Notes: a model not told the origin generated them from the letters alone. A stretch of 64,000 nucleotides of DNA from Tistrella mobilis (GCF_041468085.1 NZ_CP121017.1:2395676-2459675); one strand, 5' to 3'; positions 9,552-20,449 are shown, counted from the stretch's first letter. Numbers and translations are program-made.

Positions 9552-10583
9552 TCAATGTTGCTCCCGGTCGCGCCGCCGGATCAGCTTCGCCAGCGTGACA
9601 CTCTGACGATGCCAGTCGCGTACCGGAACTGCCGGATAGCCGCCCCACACCGCACCGGCCGGCACGTCGGTGATCACCCCCGACTTGGCCGCAAGCTGGG
9701 CACCGGCACCGATGTTCAGATGGCCGGCGATGCCAACCTGCCCGCCAGCCACCACAAAATCGCCAAGCACGGTAGAGCCGGAAATGCCCACCTGTGCCAC
9801 GATCACGCAGCCGCGGCCAAGGCGGACGTTGTGGCCCAGGGCCACCAGATTGTCGATCATGCAGCCATCGCCGATGACCGTGTCGGGGCCGGCGCCCCGG
9901 TCAATGGTCGAGTTCGCGCCGATCTCCACATCATTTCCAATGATGACCCGCCCAACCTGAGGGATACGGACATGACCGGCGGCCGGATCGCTGGCGAAAC
10001 CGAAACCATCCTGACCGATCCGCACACCGGTGTAGACATAGACGCGATCGCCAAGGACGGCGAAACCGACATAGGCACCAGCGCCGATCACGCAGTTCCG
10101 GCCGATCACCGTGTTCCGGTCGATCACTGCATTGGCCTGGATGATGCTCCCGTCGCCGATACTGGCACCCGCCATCACCACAGCACCCGGGCCGATCTCG
10201 ACACTGCTCCCCAGTTGTACGCCATCTTCAACTACTGCGCGAGAATGAACGCCAGGGCTGACGGGCCGCGGTGGATGAAATCGTCGGGAGATCCGTGCAA
10301 AAGCCATGTACGGAGCCGGAGACACCAGCAGAGGCAGATGGGCAGGCGCGCGCTCGGCATCGGCCGGCGACAGAATGCACAGCCCTGCCCGGCACTCGGC
10401 CAGCTTGGGAAGATAGGACCGGTTGTTCAGGAAGGTGACGTCATCCGGACCGGCGAGATCGATCGGCGCGACGGCACGGAGCATGCCCGCAGGCGCCGGG
10501 CCACGCAGGGTCGCATTTACCGACTCGGCCAGTTCCTGTGCCGTAAACGGGCCAGCAACCTCGAAGAACCGTGGATCGGCCAT
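9552..10583 (-). CDS. lpxD: UDP-3-O-(3-hydroxyacyl)glucosamine N-acyltransferase
   Basis: Adds the N-linked hydroxyacyl chain in lipid A synthesis. The 343-residue product has an N-terminal uridine-binding-like domain (FFEVAGPFTAQELAE) followed by ten or so hexapeptide repeats of the left-handed beta helix. The catalytic His lies in NLVALGHNVRLG. The ATG at 10583 is preferred because homologues begin near ADPRFFEV; AGGAGG lies about 13 bases upstream, and an ATG at 10595 would sit almost on top of it. Confidence 0.94.
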   Translation of the reverse strand: MADPRFFEVAGPFTAQELAESVNATLRGPAPAGMLRAVAPIDLAGPDDVTFLNNRSYLPKLAECRAGLCILSPADAERAPAHLPLLVSPAPYMAFARISRRFHPPRPVSPGVHSRAVVEDGVQLGSSVEIGPGAVVMAGASIGDGSIIQANAVIDRNTVIGRNCVIGAGAYVGFAVLGDRVYVYTGVRIGQDGFGFASDPAAGHVRIPQVGRVIIGNDVEIGANSTIDRGAGPDTVIGDGCMIDNLVALGHNVRLGRGCVIVAQVGISGSTVLGDFVVAGGQVGIAGHLNIGAGAQLAAKSGVITDVPAGAVWGGYPAVPVRDWHRQSVTLAKLIRRRDREQH

Positions 10584-10692
10584 GGCCTTTACCATCCCTC
10601 CTGCTGGAGACGGCACCGTAACGCTCCCGCCACGGTGCCGCTTCCGGTCGTCTGATCATGTCCGCAGATCCCGGTTGGAACCGGCAGATGGA

Positions 10693-11280
10693 TCACTTCT
10701 TAGGTGCCTGGGCCTTGGGCAGATCCAGTTTCGGCACGCTTTTGTTCATGCGCTGGATGACTTCGTCAGTCACATCCAGGCTGTTATCCACCAGGATCGT
10801 CGTCTGGCGCGGCAGAACCAGGGTATAGCCCCGCTCTTCAGCCAGATTGGCGAGCACCTGCAGGAAGGCCTGATCGATTGCCATCTGCGCACGTGCACTG
10901 GTCTCGTCGAAAGACCGGCGACGCTCGGCAACCGCCTTCTGCATTTCGCCGTATTTGCGTTCGAACTCCTCGCGACGCTTCTGGAACGCCTCGGGCGACA
11001 GCAGGCTGCGCTGCTTCTGGAGGTCCTCCTGCTCCTTGCGCAGCGCCTCCTCGTCCTTGGCGATACCGTCGCGGAAGCCTGCGCGCACCTTGCCAAGCTG
11101 CTCCTGCAAGCTCTTCGCAGCGCTGGTTTCCTCCATCACCTTCTGCACATCGACGACAGCAACGCTCAACGGTTTCTGTTGAGCGGCGGCCGGCCCGGCA
11201 GCCAGGAGAGAGGCGGAGGTGAGGACGAGTCCCGCGGCGAGCGCGACACCACGCAGGCGCTGGCCGATCTTGGAAGTCAT
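10693..11280 (-). CDS. skp: OmpH/Skp-family periplasmic chaperone
   Basis: Periplasmic holdase that escorts unfolded outer-membrane proteins to the BAM complex. The 195-residue product starts with a signal peptide (basic MTSKIGQRLRG, hydrophobic core, cleavage probably after AAAQ). It continues as a long charged coiled coil (about residues 70-130, KEQEDLQKQRSLL), the tentacle region of Skp. It sits four bases after bamA and before lpxD, the standard order. The start at 11280 is chosen because it begins the signal peptide. Confidence 0.93.
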   Translation of the reverse strand: MTSKIGQRLRGVALAAGLVLTSASLLAAGPAAAQQKPLSVAVVDVQKVMEETSAAKSLQEQLGKVRAGFRDGIAKDEEALRKEQEDLQKQRSLLSPEAFQKRREEFERKYGEMQKAVAERRRSFDETSARAQMAIDQAFLQVLANLAEERGYTLVLPRQTTILVDNSLDVTDEVIQRMNKSVPKLDLPKAQAPKK

Positions 11281-11284
11281 GGGT

Positions 11285-13576
11285 TCAGAACCTCGTTCCG
11301 AAGCTGAAGCGGAAGACCTCGGTATCATCGAAGTCTTCCTTGAGAACCGCCTGGGCAGCGTCCAGGCGGATGGGACCGAAGGGCGAAATCCAGGTCAGGC
11401 CCACGCCGACCGAGGCGCGGATGGAGTTGACATCCCGGATTTCAGGGCCGCTGTCATCAAGCTCGGTGACACTACCAAAATCGCTGAACACGCGGCCACG
11501 CACGTCGTAATCATCCGGCAACCCAAGAGGGAAGCCGACTTCGACCGTGCCCGAATAGAGGAAGTTACCGCCGAGGGCGTCGCCGGCCTTCACGTCGCGC
11601 GGGCCAACGCCAGCTGTTGCAAAACCACGCAGGCTGTCACCGCCCAGGAAGAAGCGGTCGTTAATGGGCACGTCTTCGCCGAGCCCAAGGATATAGCCGA
11701 CCTGGCCGCTGACCAGACCGACCACATCATCAGTAATCGGATAATACCATGCAGCATCCGCGCGGTGGCGTGCATATCTGGCATCACCACCAAGGCCAGC
11801 AAGATCCTGGGTGAGGCGCAGCAGATAGCCATCACGCGGATCGACTTTGCTGTCACGTTTGTCGTAAGTAAACGTTTGACTGACGATCGAACTAAGGCGC
11901 TCGCCTTCCTGTTCACGGATATAACGAGACGCATCATCGTCGACATCCGTTACTTCGTCATTGCGCAGCGTATACTTCAAACCATGCCGCAGGCTGGGAG
12001 TCAGCCAATAGTCCGCCCGGAGGGCGCCGCCGGTCGTCTTCTGCACGTAACCGGATTCGTCTTCACGGTCGATCTCGCGACGGAAGACGTCGAAACCGGC
12101 AGCAACGTCGCGGTTCAGGAAATAAGGTTCCGTGAAGCTGAGGTCGATCAGCTGCTCATCGCCGGAAATGGTGAAACCCAGTCGCAGATCCTGGCCCCGA
12201 CCGAGAAGATTCCGTTCGCGAATGCCCACATCACCCAGCGGGCCGGAGCCCGTGGAGTAACCGACGCCGAACGAGATTTCGCCGGTCGACTTCTCCTCGA
12301 CATCCACCTTGACCACGGTCTTGTCGGGATCAGTACCAGGCTCAGTGGTCACCTCGACCTTGTCAAAGTAGTCGAGATTGCGAACGCGATCCCGCGAGGT
12401 ACGAATGCGTTCGGCATTGAACGGATCGCCTTCGGCCACGCGGAACTCCCGACGGATCACTTCGTCCAGAGTCCGGGCGTTACCGTTCACCTCGATACGT
12501 TCGATGAAGTTTCTTGGCCCTTCATCAATGTTGTAGGTGATGTTGATGACATGAGTCTCTCGATCCTTCGTCACCGAAGGCTGGACTCGTACGAAAGGAT
12601 AGCCGCGATTGGTGACCTCGGTCGTCAGCGCTTCGACCGTGCGATCGACCTTAGTCGCGTCGTACCAATCTTCGCTTTCGGTTTCGACGACATCTTCGAG
12701 CGTCGCCGTATCAAGGCCCGGCAGCGTGCTCTGCACGTCGACCTTGCCCAGCTTGTAGCGCTCGCCCTCTTCCACCACGAAAGTGACGTAGAACTCCTCG
12801 CCCTCTGGCGCCAGTTCCGCCACTGCCGACTGGACCACGAAATCGGCATAGCCGTTCTTCAGATAGAAGCGGCGCAGCAGTTCACGATCATAATTCAGGC
12901 GATCCGGGTCGTAGGTGTCGTTCGACGTAAAGAAGTTGTACCACCGTGCTTCTGTGGTCAGGACCACGTCACGGAGTGCGCTGTCGCTGAAGCGGTCATT
13001 GCCGGTGAAACTGATCTTGCGCACCTCGGTGCGCGGACCTTCTTCGATCTCGAAGATCAGATCGACGCGGTTCTGATCGAGCTGAATGATCTTGGGATCA
13101 ATCCGGGCAGCATAGCGGCCGTTGCGCCGGTAGACCTCCTGCAGACGCTCCACATCCTGGGCGACCCGGGTGCGGGTATAGACCGTGCGCGGACGCAGCA
13201 GAACCTCCTTCTCGAGGTCACTGTCTTCCAGGCGCCGGTTGCCTTCGAAGTCGATCCGGTTGATGACCGGGTTCTCGACCACGTCCACCACCAGCGCGTT
13301 GCCTTCGACACGCAAGGCGACATCGGCAAACAAGCCCGTGCCGTAGAGGGTCTTCAGGCTCTCGTCAATCAGGGACGGATCGGCCGGATCCCCCTGGCGC
13401 AGAGACAGATAGGACCGGATGGTCTCAGCCTCGATGCGCTGATTGCCGTTCACCTGGATACGGTCAATCCGGACCGCCTGGGCGGCCGGCGGCGCCACAG
13501 GCGCCTGAGCATGCGCGATTGCCGTGCTGGCGAGCATCGTCGCCGTCATGGTCATGGCCAGCCAAGAACGCGGCAC
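11285..13576 (-). CDS. bamA: Outer-membrane protein assembly factor BamA
   Basis: Central Omp85 pore of the BAM complex. The 763-residue product has a signal peptide ending near AIAHAQA, five POTRA repeats (starting IDRIQVNGNQRIEAETI), and a C-terminal 16-strand barrel ending in Phe (FRFSFGTRF). The barrel contains the surface-antigen RGF element (SLRGFATAGVGPR). The GTG start at 13576 has GGGAGG seven bases upstream. It lies between rseP and skp. Confidence 0.97.
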   Translation of the reverse strand: MPRSWLAMTMTATMLASTAIAHAQAPVAPPAAQAVRIDRIQVNGNQRIEAETIRSYLSLRQGDPADPSLIDESLKTLYGTGLFADVALRVEGNALVVDVVENPVINRIDFEGNRRLEDSDLEKEVLLRPRTVYTRTRVAQDVERLQEVYRRNGRYAARIDPKIIQLDQNRVDLIFEIEEGPRTEVRKISFTGNDRFSDSALRDVVLTTEARWYNFFTSNDTYDPDRLNYDRELLRRFYLKNGYADFVVQSAVAELAPEGEEFYVTFVVEEGERYKLGKVDVQSTLPGLDTATLEDVVETESEDWYDATKVDRTVEALTTEVTNRGYPFVRVQPSVTKDRETHVINITYNIDEGPRNFIERIEVNGNARTLDEVIRREFRVAEGDPFNAERIRTSRDRVRNLDYFDKVEVTTEPGTDPDKTVVKVDVEEKSTGEISFGVGYSTGSGPLGDVGIRERNLLGRGQDLRLGFTISGDEQLIDLSFTEPYFLNRDVAAGFDVFRREIDREDESGYVQKTTGGALRADYWLTPSLRHGLKYTLRNDEVTDVDDDASRYIREQEGERLSSIVSQTFTYDKRDSKVDPRDGYLLRLTQDLAGLGGDARYARHRADAAWYYPITDDVVGLVSGQVGYILGLGEDVPINDRFFLGGDSLRGFATAGVGPRDVKAGDALGGNFLYSGTVEVGFPLGLPDDYDVRGRVFSDFGSVTELDDSGPEIRDVNSIRASVGVGLTWISPFGPIRLDAAQAVLKEDFDDTEVFRFSFGTRF

Positions 13577-13695
13577 GCGGGGCCTCCCACCTCAAGCCAG
13601 ATGTCGACCGGCAATCATGCCCGGCCGACCTCAAATTTCATGCGACCCGCCGGACAGCTCCTACCGGGCCCCTTCTCCTGCCGCATCGCAACGCG

Positions 13696-14823
13696 TCAGG
13701 TGAAGAGGCCTGCAAGATAGTCGACAACCCGGAGCCTGACGAGATCATTCCAGGTCGCTACGATCATCAATGTCAATACCAAGACCAGCCCGAAGCGGAA
13801 ACCATATTCTTGCGCCCGCTGGCTCAGCGGACGACCTCGCGCAGCCTCGGCTGCATAGAATGCCAGATGTCCGCCATCGAGCAAGGGGACCGGCAAAAGA
13901 TTGATGAGCCCGAGATTGATCGACAGCATCGCCGTGAACCAGATGACGGTCGCGACGCTCATACGGACCACCTCGCCCGACATCTGAGCAATGCCGATAA
14001 CACCCGCCAGTTCTTCAGTACCTCTGGTACCGGCGATCATTTCCCCGACGGCCCCGAAGGTTATCGCGACGATGGACGCCGTCTCGCGTACGGCACCGGA
14101 GACTGCCTCCACCGGCCCCTGCCGGACCCATTCCGTGCCCGATGCCGAGATGCCGATCCGCGGCATCTGGTGAGTGTTGCCGAAGCGGTCGTCCACCGAC
14201 ACCATCTCGGGCGTCAGCGACATGGAAAGGACACGGCCCCCACGATCGACCTCCAGCGTCACCGGCTGGCCATTGCCCGCAACCACCGCGGCCTGCAGAT
14301 CCTCGAAACGAGTGACCGGACGGCCGTCGACGCCGGTCACCCGGTCACCGGGCTCCAGCCCGGCTGCCGCCGCCGGACTGTTCTCAAGAACATTGCCGAT
14401 CACTGCCGGTGTGGTCTGCTGCCCCCAGATCATGTACAGCGCCGCCAGGGCAACAATCGCATAGATGAAGTTGAAGACGGGCCCTGCCGCCACAATCGCT
14501 GCCCGCGCCTTCACCGAGCGGCCATGGAACGACACCTTGCCCGTGGCAGGATCATCCGCGGCACGACCGCCGGCGCTGGCCGCATCGGCATCACCATACA
14601 TCTTCACGTAGCCCCCGAGCGGCAGGAGCGAGACCTTCCAGCGGGTTCCGGATTTCGCCGTCCAGCCGAAGATCTCGGGGCCGAAGCCGATCGAGAAGGT
14701 TTCAACGGTCACGCCGCAGCGCCGCGCCACCCAGTAGTGGCCGTATTCGTGCACAAAGACGACGATGCCAAGCACGACGGCGAAACCGATCGGGTAGCTC
14801 AGCGATTGGATAAGCTGGTCCAT
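13696..14823 (-). CDS. rseP: RIP zinc metalloprotease RseP
   Basis: Site-2 intramembrane protease, usually cleaving anti-sigma factors or leftover signal peptides. The 375-residue product has the zinc motif HEYGH in the first membrane helix (FVHEYGHYWVARRCGV), a PDZ domain (NSPAAAAGLEPGDRVTGVDG) and the C-terminal metal-ligand motif LLPVPLLDGGHL. A TTG at 14853 is in frame, but the ATG at 14823 fits the family's start better. It lies between dxr and bamA. Confidence 0.93.
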   Translation of the reverse strand: MDQLIQSLSYPIGFAVVLGIVVFVHEYGHYWVARRCGVTVETFSIGFGPEIFGWTAKSGTRWKVSLLPLGGYVKMYGDADAASAGGRAADDPATGKVSFHGRSVKARAAIVAAGPVFNFIYAIVALAALYMIWGQQTTPAVIGNVLENSPAAAAGLEPGDRVTGVDGRPVTRFEDLQAAVVAGNGQPVTLEVDRGGRVLSMSLTPEMVSVDDRFGNTHQMPRIGISASGTEWVRQGPVEAVSGAVRETASIVAITFGAVGEMIAGTRGTEELAGVIGIAQMSGEVVRMSVATVIWFTAMLSINLGLINLLPVPLLDGGHLAFYAAEAARGRPLSQRAQEYGFRFGLVLVLTLMIVATWNDLVRLRVVDYLAGLFT

Positions 14824-14902
14824 CTGCAGCGTCAGATCCCGCTTTGTGTGCAACCGCGCATTCGCTGTTGCAAAGGGTCGTCCAAAGAGCGGCCGCGGTC
14901 GT

Positions 14903-16114
14903 TCAGCGCGCGTCCACCAGCATCATGGCCCGGCGCCGTGCCGCAGCATCAAGCGCGATCACTTCGTCGATCGACCCGGGTGCCCGCCGAGGCTCGGCAT
15001 CCAGCGTATCGGCCACGACACCGGCAATGTCGAGAAAACCGATCCGGCGGGCAAGAAACGCTGCCACAGCCACCTCGTTCGCGGCATTCAGGATTGTGGC
15101 GGCGCCATCGCCGCATTTCAAGGCATCCCGGGCAAGCGCCAGACAGGGGAAACGCACGAGGTCCGGCGCTTCAAAAGAGAGTGTCGCAATCCGCGCCAGG
15201 TCCAGCCTGTCGCTGGGTGCCGGCCTGCGATCGGGCCAGGCCAGCGTCCAGGCAATGGGCGTTCGCATGTCCGGTGCACCCAGATGCGCGAGTACCGACC
15301 CGTCGGCATACTGGACCAGACCGTGGATGATCGACTGCGGATGTACCAGTACGTCAAGGCGATCGAGCCCCACCGGGAACAGGTGATGCGCCTCGATCAG
15401 CTCCAGGCCCTTGTTCATCATCGACGCACTGTCGACCGAGATCTTCGCCCCCATCGACCAGTTAGGATGGGCAACCGCCTGCTCCGGCGTCACCTGGCGC
15501 ATCTGATCAAGGGTAAAGCTCCGGAACGGGCCACCCGAAGCTGTCAGAATGACCTTTTCGACCACATGCAGACGTTCAGGTTCCAGGATCTGAGCGATGG
15601 CATTGTGCTCGCTGTCTGCCGGCAGCAACCGGGCGCCATGTCGTTCCACCTCGGCGGTAAACAGATCACCGGCGCAGACCAGGCATTCCTTGTTGGCGAG
15701 CGCGACGAGTGCACCGCGACGCACGGCCGCGAGCGTCGGCGCCAGCCCTGCCGAACCCACGATCGCCGCCATCACCCAGTCCGCCGGCCTTTGTGCCGCC
15801 TCGATCAACGCCTCGGGGCCGGCCGCCGCCTCGATTCCGGTGCCGGCAAGACACGCTTTCAGATCGGTGTAGCGCGCTGGATCAGCGGTCACTGCCAGCC
15901 GCGCCTTCAGCTGAACGGCGTCGCGCGCCAACTGCTCCACATTGCCATTGGCGGTCAGCGCCTCAACCGGATAGCGCTCGGGATCACGGGCGATGAGATC
16001 GATGGTCTGACGACCGACGGACCCCGTGGCCCCCAGGATCGACACCCGTCGCGGCGTTCCGGCCGCGGCAGAAACAGAGGATGAACGTGCAGGTGACTGT
16101 GGGGGTTGGGTCAT
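14903..16114 (-). CDS. dxr: 1-deoxy-D-xylulose-5-phosphate reductoisomerase
   Basis: Second enzyme of the MEP isoprenoid pathway, NADPH-dependent. The 403-residue product has the nucleotide-binding start [18 protein letters not shown], the metal/substrate motif [12 protein letters not shown], and LTASGGPF and [21 protein letters not shown]. The ATG at 16114 overlaps the cdsA stop (ATGA). A long upstream extension of the frame runs through cdsA and is not coding. Confidence 0.97.
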   Translation of the reverse strand: MTQPPQSPARSSSVSAAAGTPRRVSILGATGSVGRQTIDLIARDPERYPVEALTANGNVEQLARDAVQLKARLAVTADPARYTDLKACLAGTGIEAAAGPEALIEAAQRPADWVMAAIVGSAGLAPTLAAVRRGALVALANKECLVCAGDLFTAEVERHGARLLPADSEHNAIAQILEPERLHVVEKVILTASGGPFRSFTLDQMRQVTPEQAVAHPNWSMGAKISVDSASMMNKGLELIEAHHLFPVGLDRLDVLVHPQSIIHGLVQYADGSVLAHLGAPDMRTPIAWTLAWPDRRPAPSDRLDLARIATLSFEAPDLVRFPCLALARDALKCGDGAATILNAANEVAVAAFLARRIGFLDIAGVVADTLDAEPRRAPGSIDEVIALDAAARRRAMMLVDAR

Positions 16115-16998
16115 AGTCCCTCGGCAAACAGGCCGCCGGTCACCATCAGCATTAGTGCCAGCGCCGGGGCAGCGAACAAAAGGCCGTCGAGCCGATCGAG
16201 CAGGCCACCATGGCCCGGCAGCAGCCGGCCGCTGTCCTTGACGCCGAAATGGCGTTTCACGCCGCTCTCGACAAGGTCGCCGATCTGCTCCACGACCGCA
16301 AGCGCCGCCCCGGCGGCGCCGACGGCCACAAGATCCTGGGGCAGGCGCACACCAGCGATGACGGCAACCAAGACAGAAATGACGAAGGCGGAAAACATGC
16401 CGCCGAACAGGCCGGCCCAGGTCTTGTTCGGGCTGATCCGGGGAGCGAGCCGGAACCCACCGATAGCCCTGCCGAAGACGAAGGCTCCGATATCCGTAGC
16501 CCAGACCACGAGCATCAGCCAGAAGGTCCATTCCAGCCCGAGCGGCTGCGCCCTCAGCCAGATGAGTGCCAGCACCGGCAGGCCGACATAGACAACACCC
16601 GCCGCCAGCCAACGCCGCCGGGCACCCTCGATCTTCAGGAAGGCGGCGGCGAGAGCCGCAACGGCAACCATCAGCAGCGCGGCCTCGTAGCGCCCGGTTC
16701 CGGCAACCCAGGCCGCGGCGCCAAGCACGCCCCCGAGGCCGAGCCCCACCGCCATCCAGGTCATGCCGGTCAGGTCGACCAGGCGCCGCCACTCGTTGAA
16801 CAGCAGAACGGCCAGCAGCCCGGCAAAGAGGTGAAAAACGTCGCCGCCCAGATAGATCAGGGCCAGTACCGGCGGGCCCAGAACCAGCGTCGTGAGCAGA
16901 CGCAGCTCCAGCGTACGCCGCCGCTCCGCGCGGGCATCTGCGGCCGCGGCTCCCCCCCCGCCGGGAGGTAGGGGCTGGTGCCCGCTAGACGGCGCCAT
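16111..16998 (-). CDS. cdsA: Phosphatidate cytidylyltransferase
   Basis: Inner-membrane enzyme making CDP-diacylglycerol from phosphatidic acid and CTP. The 295-residue product has about eight hydrophobic segments after a Pro/Gly-rich N-terminus. It carries the CdsA signature near the C-terminus ([18 protein letters not shown] followed by LLDRLDGLL). The ATG at 16998 overlaps the end of uppS by 14 bases; an alternative start at 17037 overlaps it more. The stop overlaps the dxr start. Confidence 0.94.
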   Translation of the reverse strand: MAPSSGHQPLPPGGGGAAAADARAERRRTLELRLLTTLVLGPPVLALIYLGGDVFHLFAGLLAVLLFNEWRRLVDLTGMTWMAVGLGLGGVLGAAAWVAGTGRYEAALLMVAVAALAAAFLKIEGARRRWLAAGVVYVGLPVLALIWLRAQPLGLEWTFWLMLVVWATDIGAFVFGRAIGGFRLAPRISPNKTWAGLFGGMFSAFVISVLVAVIAGVRLPQDLVAVGAAGAALAVVEQIGDLVESGVKRHFGVKDSGRLLPGHGGLLDRLDGLLFAAPALALMLMVTGGLFAEGL

Positions 16999-17698
16999 AG
17001 CGACGTTCGCGGCGTTTGTATTCGGCGAGCGCCGCATCCAGCGCCGCCGCGTCGAAATCCGGCCACAATGTCGGAACGAAAATCATCTCCGCATAAGCCA
17101 GCTGCCAGAGCAGAAAGTTGCTGATCCGCTGCTCGCCGCTGGTCCGGATGATCAGATCGGGGTCCGGCAGATCATGGGTCTGAAGACGCGCACCGAAAGC
17201 CTCCTCGTCCAGCTCATCCAGATCAACCCGACCGGCAGCGGCTTCGGCGGCCAGCTCTCGTGCCGCGGCCAGAATCTCAGCCCGCCCCCCGTAGCTGATC
17301 GCGATGGTCAGGACCATTCCCGTACAATGCCGTGTCCGCTCCACAGATCGGTGCAGCAGGTCTTGCATGTCAGGTGACAGCCGTGAACGGTCGCCGATAA
17401 AATTGAGGCGAACATTGCGATCGATCAACAACTTGACCTCCCGGTCGAGATAGAAGCGCAACAATCCCATGAGGTCACGGACCTCATCGAGCGGGCGCTT
17501 CCAGTTCTCGGACGAGAAGGCGAAGAGGGTGAGATAACCGATCCCGTGCTCCGCGGCGCGATCGATCACCTTCCGAACCGATTCGGCCCCACGATAATGA
17601 CCGACGGTGCGCGGCAGGCCGCGGGCTTTCGCCCAGCGGCCATTGCCGTCCATGATGATCGCGACGTGGCGCAAGGGGGGATCTGAGACCAGCGCCAT
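16985..17698 (-). CDS. uppS: Isoprenyl (undecaprenyl) diphosphate synthase
   Basis: cis-Prenyltransferase making the C55 carrier for peptidoglycan and lipopolysaccharide. The family signature IIMDGNGRWAKARGLPRTVGH includes the metal-binding Asp. The late motif is DLIIRTSGEQRISNFLLWQLAYAE. The start is uncertain: the ATG at 17698 has GGAG eight bases upstream and is chosen, and an in-frame ATG at 17713 would add five residues. It is followed directly by cdsA. Confidence 0.95.
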   Translation of the reverse strand: MALVSDPPLRHVAIIMDGNGRWAKARGLPRTVGHYRGAESVRKVIDRAAEHGIGYLTLFAFSSENWKRPLDEVRDLMGLLRFYLDREVKLLIDRNVRLNFIGDRSRLSPDMQDLLHRSVERTRHCTGMVLTIAISYGGRAEILAAARELAAEAAAGRVDLDELDEEAFGARLQTHDLPDPDLIIRTSGEQRISNFLLWQLAYAEMIFVPTLWPDFDAAALDAALAEYKRRERRYGAV

Positions 17699-17735
17699 GG
17701 GGCTCGGCTCCATCCTGAGGGGACGCGCTCCGGGC

Positions 17736-18296
17736 TCAGACCTGCATGATCTCCTTTTCCTTCGCCGCCACCAGGTCGTCGATCTGCTTGATGCGTTCAT
17801 CCGTCACGGTCTGCACGCGCTCAGAGGCGCCACGCAGCTCGTCCTGGCTGATCTCGCTGTCCTTCTCAAGCTTCTTCAGCTTATCGAGGCCGTCACGACG
17901 AACATTGCGCACAGAAATTCGGGCCTGCTCACCGTAACGCGAGGCCACCTTGCCCATCTCGCGACGACGCTCTTCGGTCAGTTCCGGAATCGGCACCCGG
18001 ATGACGGCGCCCTCGCCGATCGGGTTGAGACCGAGACCGCTGTCGCGAATCGCCCGCTCAACCGCCTTGGCGAGGCTCTGATCCCAGACCTGGACCGACA
18101 GCATGCGCGGCTCGGGGACGCTGATGGTCGCGACCTGGGAGACCGTCATCTCGGAGCCGTAGGCATCGACACGCACCGGCTCCAGCAGATTGGCCGAGGC
18201 GCGGCCGGTGCGCAGACCCGCCAGCTCATGCTTCAGGGCGTCGATTGCGCCGTCCATGCGGCGGCGGACGTCCTTGATGATGTCATCCTTGGACAC
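17736..18296 (-). CDS. frr: Ribosome recycling factor
   Basis: Splits post-termination ribosomes together with EF-G. The 186-residue product has standard length and the conserved [20 protein letters not shown] and [16 protein letters not shown] segments. The GTG start at 18296 is preceded by GAGG at good distance. It lies three bases after the pyrH stop. Confidence 0.97.
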   Translation of the reverse strand: MSKDDIIKDVRRRMDGAIDALKHELAGLRTGRASANLLEPVRVDAYGSEMTVSQVATISVPEPRMLSVQVWDQSLAKAVERAIRDSGLGLNPIGEGAVIRVPIPELTEERRREMGKVASRYGEQARISVRNVRRDGLDKLKKLEKDSEISQDELRGASERVQTVTDERIKQIDDLVAAKEKEIMQV

Positions 18297-18299
18297 GGT

Positions 18300-19028
18300 T
18301 CAGGCCTCGTTGGTAATGATGGTGAAAAGTCCCCGACCGAGCATCACTTCGGCAAAGCCGCCGGCATGATGGAGGTTGAAAACCACGATCGGGATGTTGT
18401 TATCGCGAGCCAGTGTGATGGCGGAAGCATCCATCACTTTCAGGTCACGCGAAAGAACTTCCAGATAGCCGAGGCTGTCATAGCGCTCGGCGCGCGGGTC
18501 CTTTTTGGGGTCGGCGGTGTAGACACCATCGACCTGAGTTCCTTTCAGGAGCGCATCGCAGCCCATCTCCACCGCGCGCAAGGCTGCGGCGGTATCCGTC
18601 GTGAAGAAGGGGTTGCCGGTACCGGCGGCAAAGATCACCACCCGGCCCTTCTCCATATGCCGCACTGCCCGGCGCCGGATATAGGGCTCACAGATGCTCG
18701 ACATCGGGATGGCGGACTGCACGCGGGTTGCCACGCCGATCCGCTCCAGCGCGCTCTGCATGGCCAGCGCGTTCATGACCGTGGCCAACATGCCCATGTA
18801 ATCGGCCGTCGCCCGCTCCATGCCGGTCGCGGCGCCGGAGATGCCGCGGAAGATGTTGCCGCCGCCAATCACCAGGCAGACCTGCACACCCATGGACTGC
18901 ACGGACCGGATCTCGCCGGCAACGCGCTCCACCATATCGACGTCCAGACCATACTGGCGATTGCCCATCAACGCTTCGCCCGAGACCTTCAGCAGGACCC
19001 GGCGGAACCGCGGGGTGGAGAACGACAT
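18300..19028 (-). CDS. pyrH: Uridylate kinase
   Basis: UMP kinase of pyrimidine nucleotide synthesis. The 242-residue product begins [13 protein letters not shown] and contains [11 protein letters not shown] and [21 protein letters not shown] sequence typical of hexameric bacterial PyrH. A long in-frame upstream extension to 19214 has no family similarity, so the ATG at 19028 is used. It belongs to the rpsB-tsf-pyrH-frr order and is separated from tsf by a terminator. Confidence 0.97.
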   Translation of the reverse strand: MSFSTPRFRRVLLKVSGEALMGNRQYGLDVDMVERVAGEIRSVQSMGVQVCLVIGGGNIFRGISGAATGMERATADYMGMLATVMNALAMQSALERIGVATRVQSAIPMSSICEPYIRRRAVRHMEKGRVVIFAAGTGNPFFTTDTAAALRAVEMGCDALLKGTQVDGVYTADPKKDPRAERYDSLGYLEVLSRDLKVMDASAITLARDNNIPIVVFNLHHAGGFAEVMLGRGLFTIITNEA

Positions 19029-19232
19029 GGATTGTCTCCTGTTCGACGACGCTGTTCGGCCCGGAGAGGATGCTACCGGATCCGGAGTGGCTACGCCGGT
19101 CTGGGCGGAACGGATGCGGACGCGGTAAGTCGGCCGCGGCAGCGATACCGGGCGCGGGCCGTGTAACGTATAGCCGTGCGCGCGGGCCAAGGCAACCACC
19201 GCAACGGCCGGCACCGCACTCCCGGCCGGAGC

Positions 19233-19260
19233 AAAAAAGGGGCGCCCGTGGGAGCGCCCC
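19233..19260 (-). terminator. Terminator after tsf
   Basis: On the minus strand, arms GGGGCGC and GCGCCCC enclose an eight-base loop and are followed by six T residues (19238-19233). It separates rpsB-tsf from pyrH and the downstream envelope genes. Confidence 0.9.
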
Positions 19261-19289
19261 TCTTCCGTATCCGCAGACCTGCGGGGTGA

Positions 19290-20213
19290 TCAGGCGCCGA
19301 GCGCCTTCTCAACCTCAGCCGCGAAGTCCTCCTGCTTCTTCTCGACACCCTCGCCGAGTTCGAAACGGGCAAAGGCCTTCAGGGTCACCGGCGCGCCGAC
19401 CGTATCCTTGGCATTCTCGACGACCTTGCGGATCTTGGTCTCGCCGTCGATCACGAAGATCTGCTCAAGCAGGCAGACCTGCTCGTAATACTTGCGGATG
19501 CGGCCTTCGACCATCTTCTCGATGATGCTCTCGGGCTTGCCGCTCTCGCGCGCCTGCTCGATCAGCACCGCGCGCTCACGGTCGAGGGACTCGGCCGACA
19601 CGTCGGCGATGTCCAGCGCCTCGGGGCGCGCAGCTGCGGCATGCATAGCGATCTGGCGGCCGAGCTCGGCCAGCTTCGCCTTGTCTCCGGTCGATTCGAG
19701 GGCGATCAGCACGCCGATCTTGCCCAGACCCTCTGCGATCTGGTTGTGGACGTAAGCGGCGATCACGCCATCGGTCACGTCGAGCACGGCTGCGCGACGC
19801 AGGGCCATGTTCTCGCCGATGGTCGCGATCAGGTCGGTCAGCTTCGCTTCGACAGTGCCGCCATCGGGGTAGGCAGCGGCCTTCAGCGCCTCGATATCGG
19901 CACCGGCCTCAAGGGTCACACCCGCGACCTTGGCAACATAGTCCTGGAACTTCTCGTTGCGGGCCACGAAGTCGGTCTCGGAGTTCACCTCGACCACCGC
20001 GGCACGCAGGCCGTCGACCTTCACGCCGACCAGGCCTTCAGAGGCCACACGGCTCGCCTTCTTGGCGGCCTGCGCCAGGCCCTTGGTGCGCAGCCAGTCG
20101 ATGGCCGCGTCCAGGTCGCCATCATTCTCGGTCAGCGCCTTCTTGCAGTCCATCATGCCCGCGCCGGTCTTCTCGCGGAGCTCCTTGACCAGGGCAGCAG
20201 TGATCTGAGCCAT
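19290..20213 (-). CDS. tsf: Translation elongation factor Ts
   Basis: Guanine nucleotide exchange factor for EF-Tu. The 307-residue product starts with the UBA-like domain and EF-Ts signature ([19 protein letters not shown]) and has the core [11 protein letters not shown] ([10 protein letters not shown]). The ATG at 20213 has GAGGTGG eight bases upstream. Upstream in-frame codons to 20321 are not part of the family. Confidence 0.97.
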   Translation of the reverse strand: MAQITAALVKELREKTGAGMMDCKKALTENDGDLDAAIDWLRTKGLAQAAKKASRVASEGLVGVKVDGLRAAVVEVNSETDFVARNEKFQDYVAKVAGVTLEAGADIEALKAAAYPDGGTVEAKLTDLIATIGENMALRRAAVLDVTDGVIAAYVHNQIAEGLGKIGVLIALESTGDKAKLAELGRQIAMHAAAARPEALDIADVSAESLDRERAVLIEQARESGKPESIIEKMVEGRIRKYYEQVCLLEQIFVIDGETKIRKVVENAKDTVGAPVTLKAFARFELGEGVEKKQEDFAAEVEKALGA

Positions 20214-20369
20214 GATTCCACCTCGTGTGAGTTCTGTTGCGAACGCAGTCGCCAGACGGCGCATCGCGTCACGGAAATCCTGCGGGTCCGGGTTCGCATG
20301 TCTCGCGGCGATGGGCCGCATGCGCCCTGCCCGTCTTCGGTTCTGTCGTCGATCCGGTCCGGAAACGCG

Positions 20370-20426
20370 AACGGCGGCACCCCGGGGCGCCGCCGCATCG
20401 CCAGCCGCCCCCGGGGAGAGGGCGGC
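20370..20426 (-). other. Tandem GC-rich hairpins between rpsB and tsf
   Basis: Two adjacent inverted repeats lie in the 236-base gap: CGGCGGC/GCCGCCG (20372-20378 with 20389-20395) and GCCGCCC/GGGCGGC (20404-20410 with 20420-20426). Neither is followed by a T run on the minus strand. They may stabilise the rpsB message or moderate read-through into tsf. Confidence 0.5.
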
Positions 20427-20449
20427 CGTTCGTCCGTGGTCCGGATGCG

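Noticed and set aside
11219..13720. Rightward open frame of 833 residues opposite bamA
   Set aside because: It is antisense to a full, well-conserved bamA and has no recognisable domains; open antisense frames are common at this GC content.
14903..16792. Long leftward frame of 629 residues covering dxr and part of cdsA
   Set aside because: Only the part from 16114 has Dxr similarity; the upstream portion is an out-of-frame shadow of cdsA with low-complexity Arg/Gly-rich sequence.
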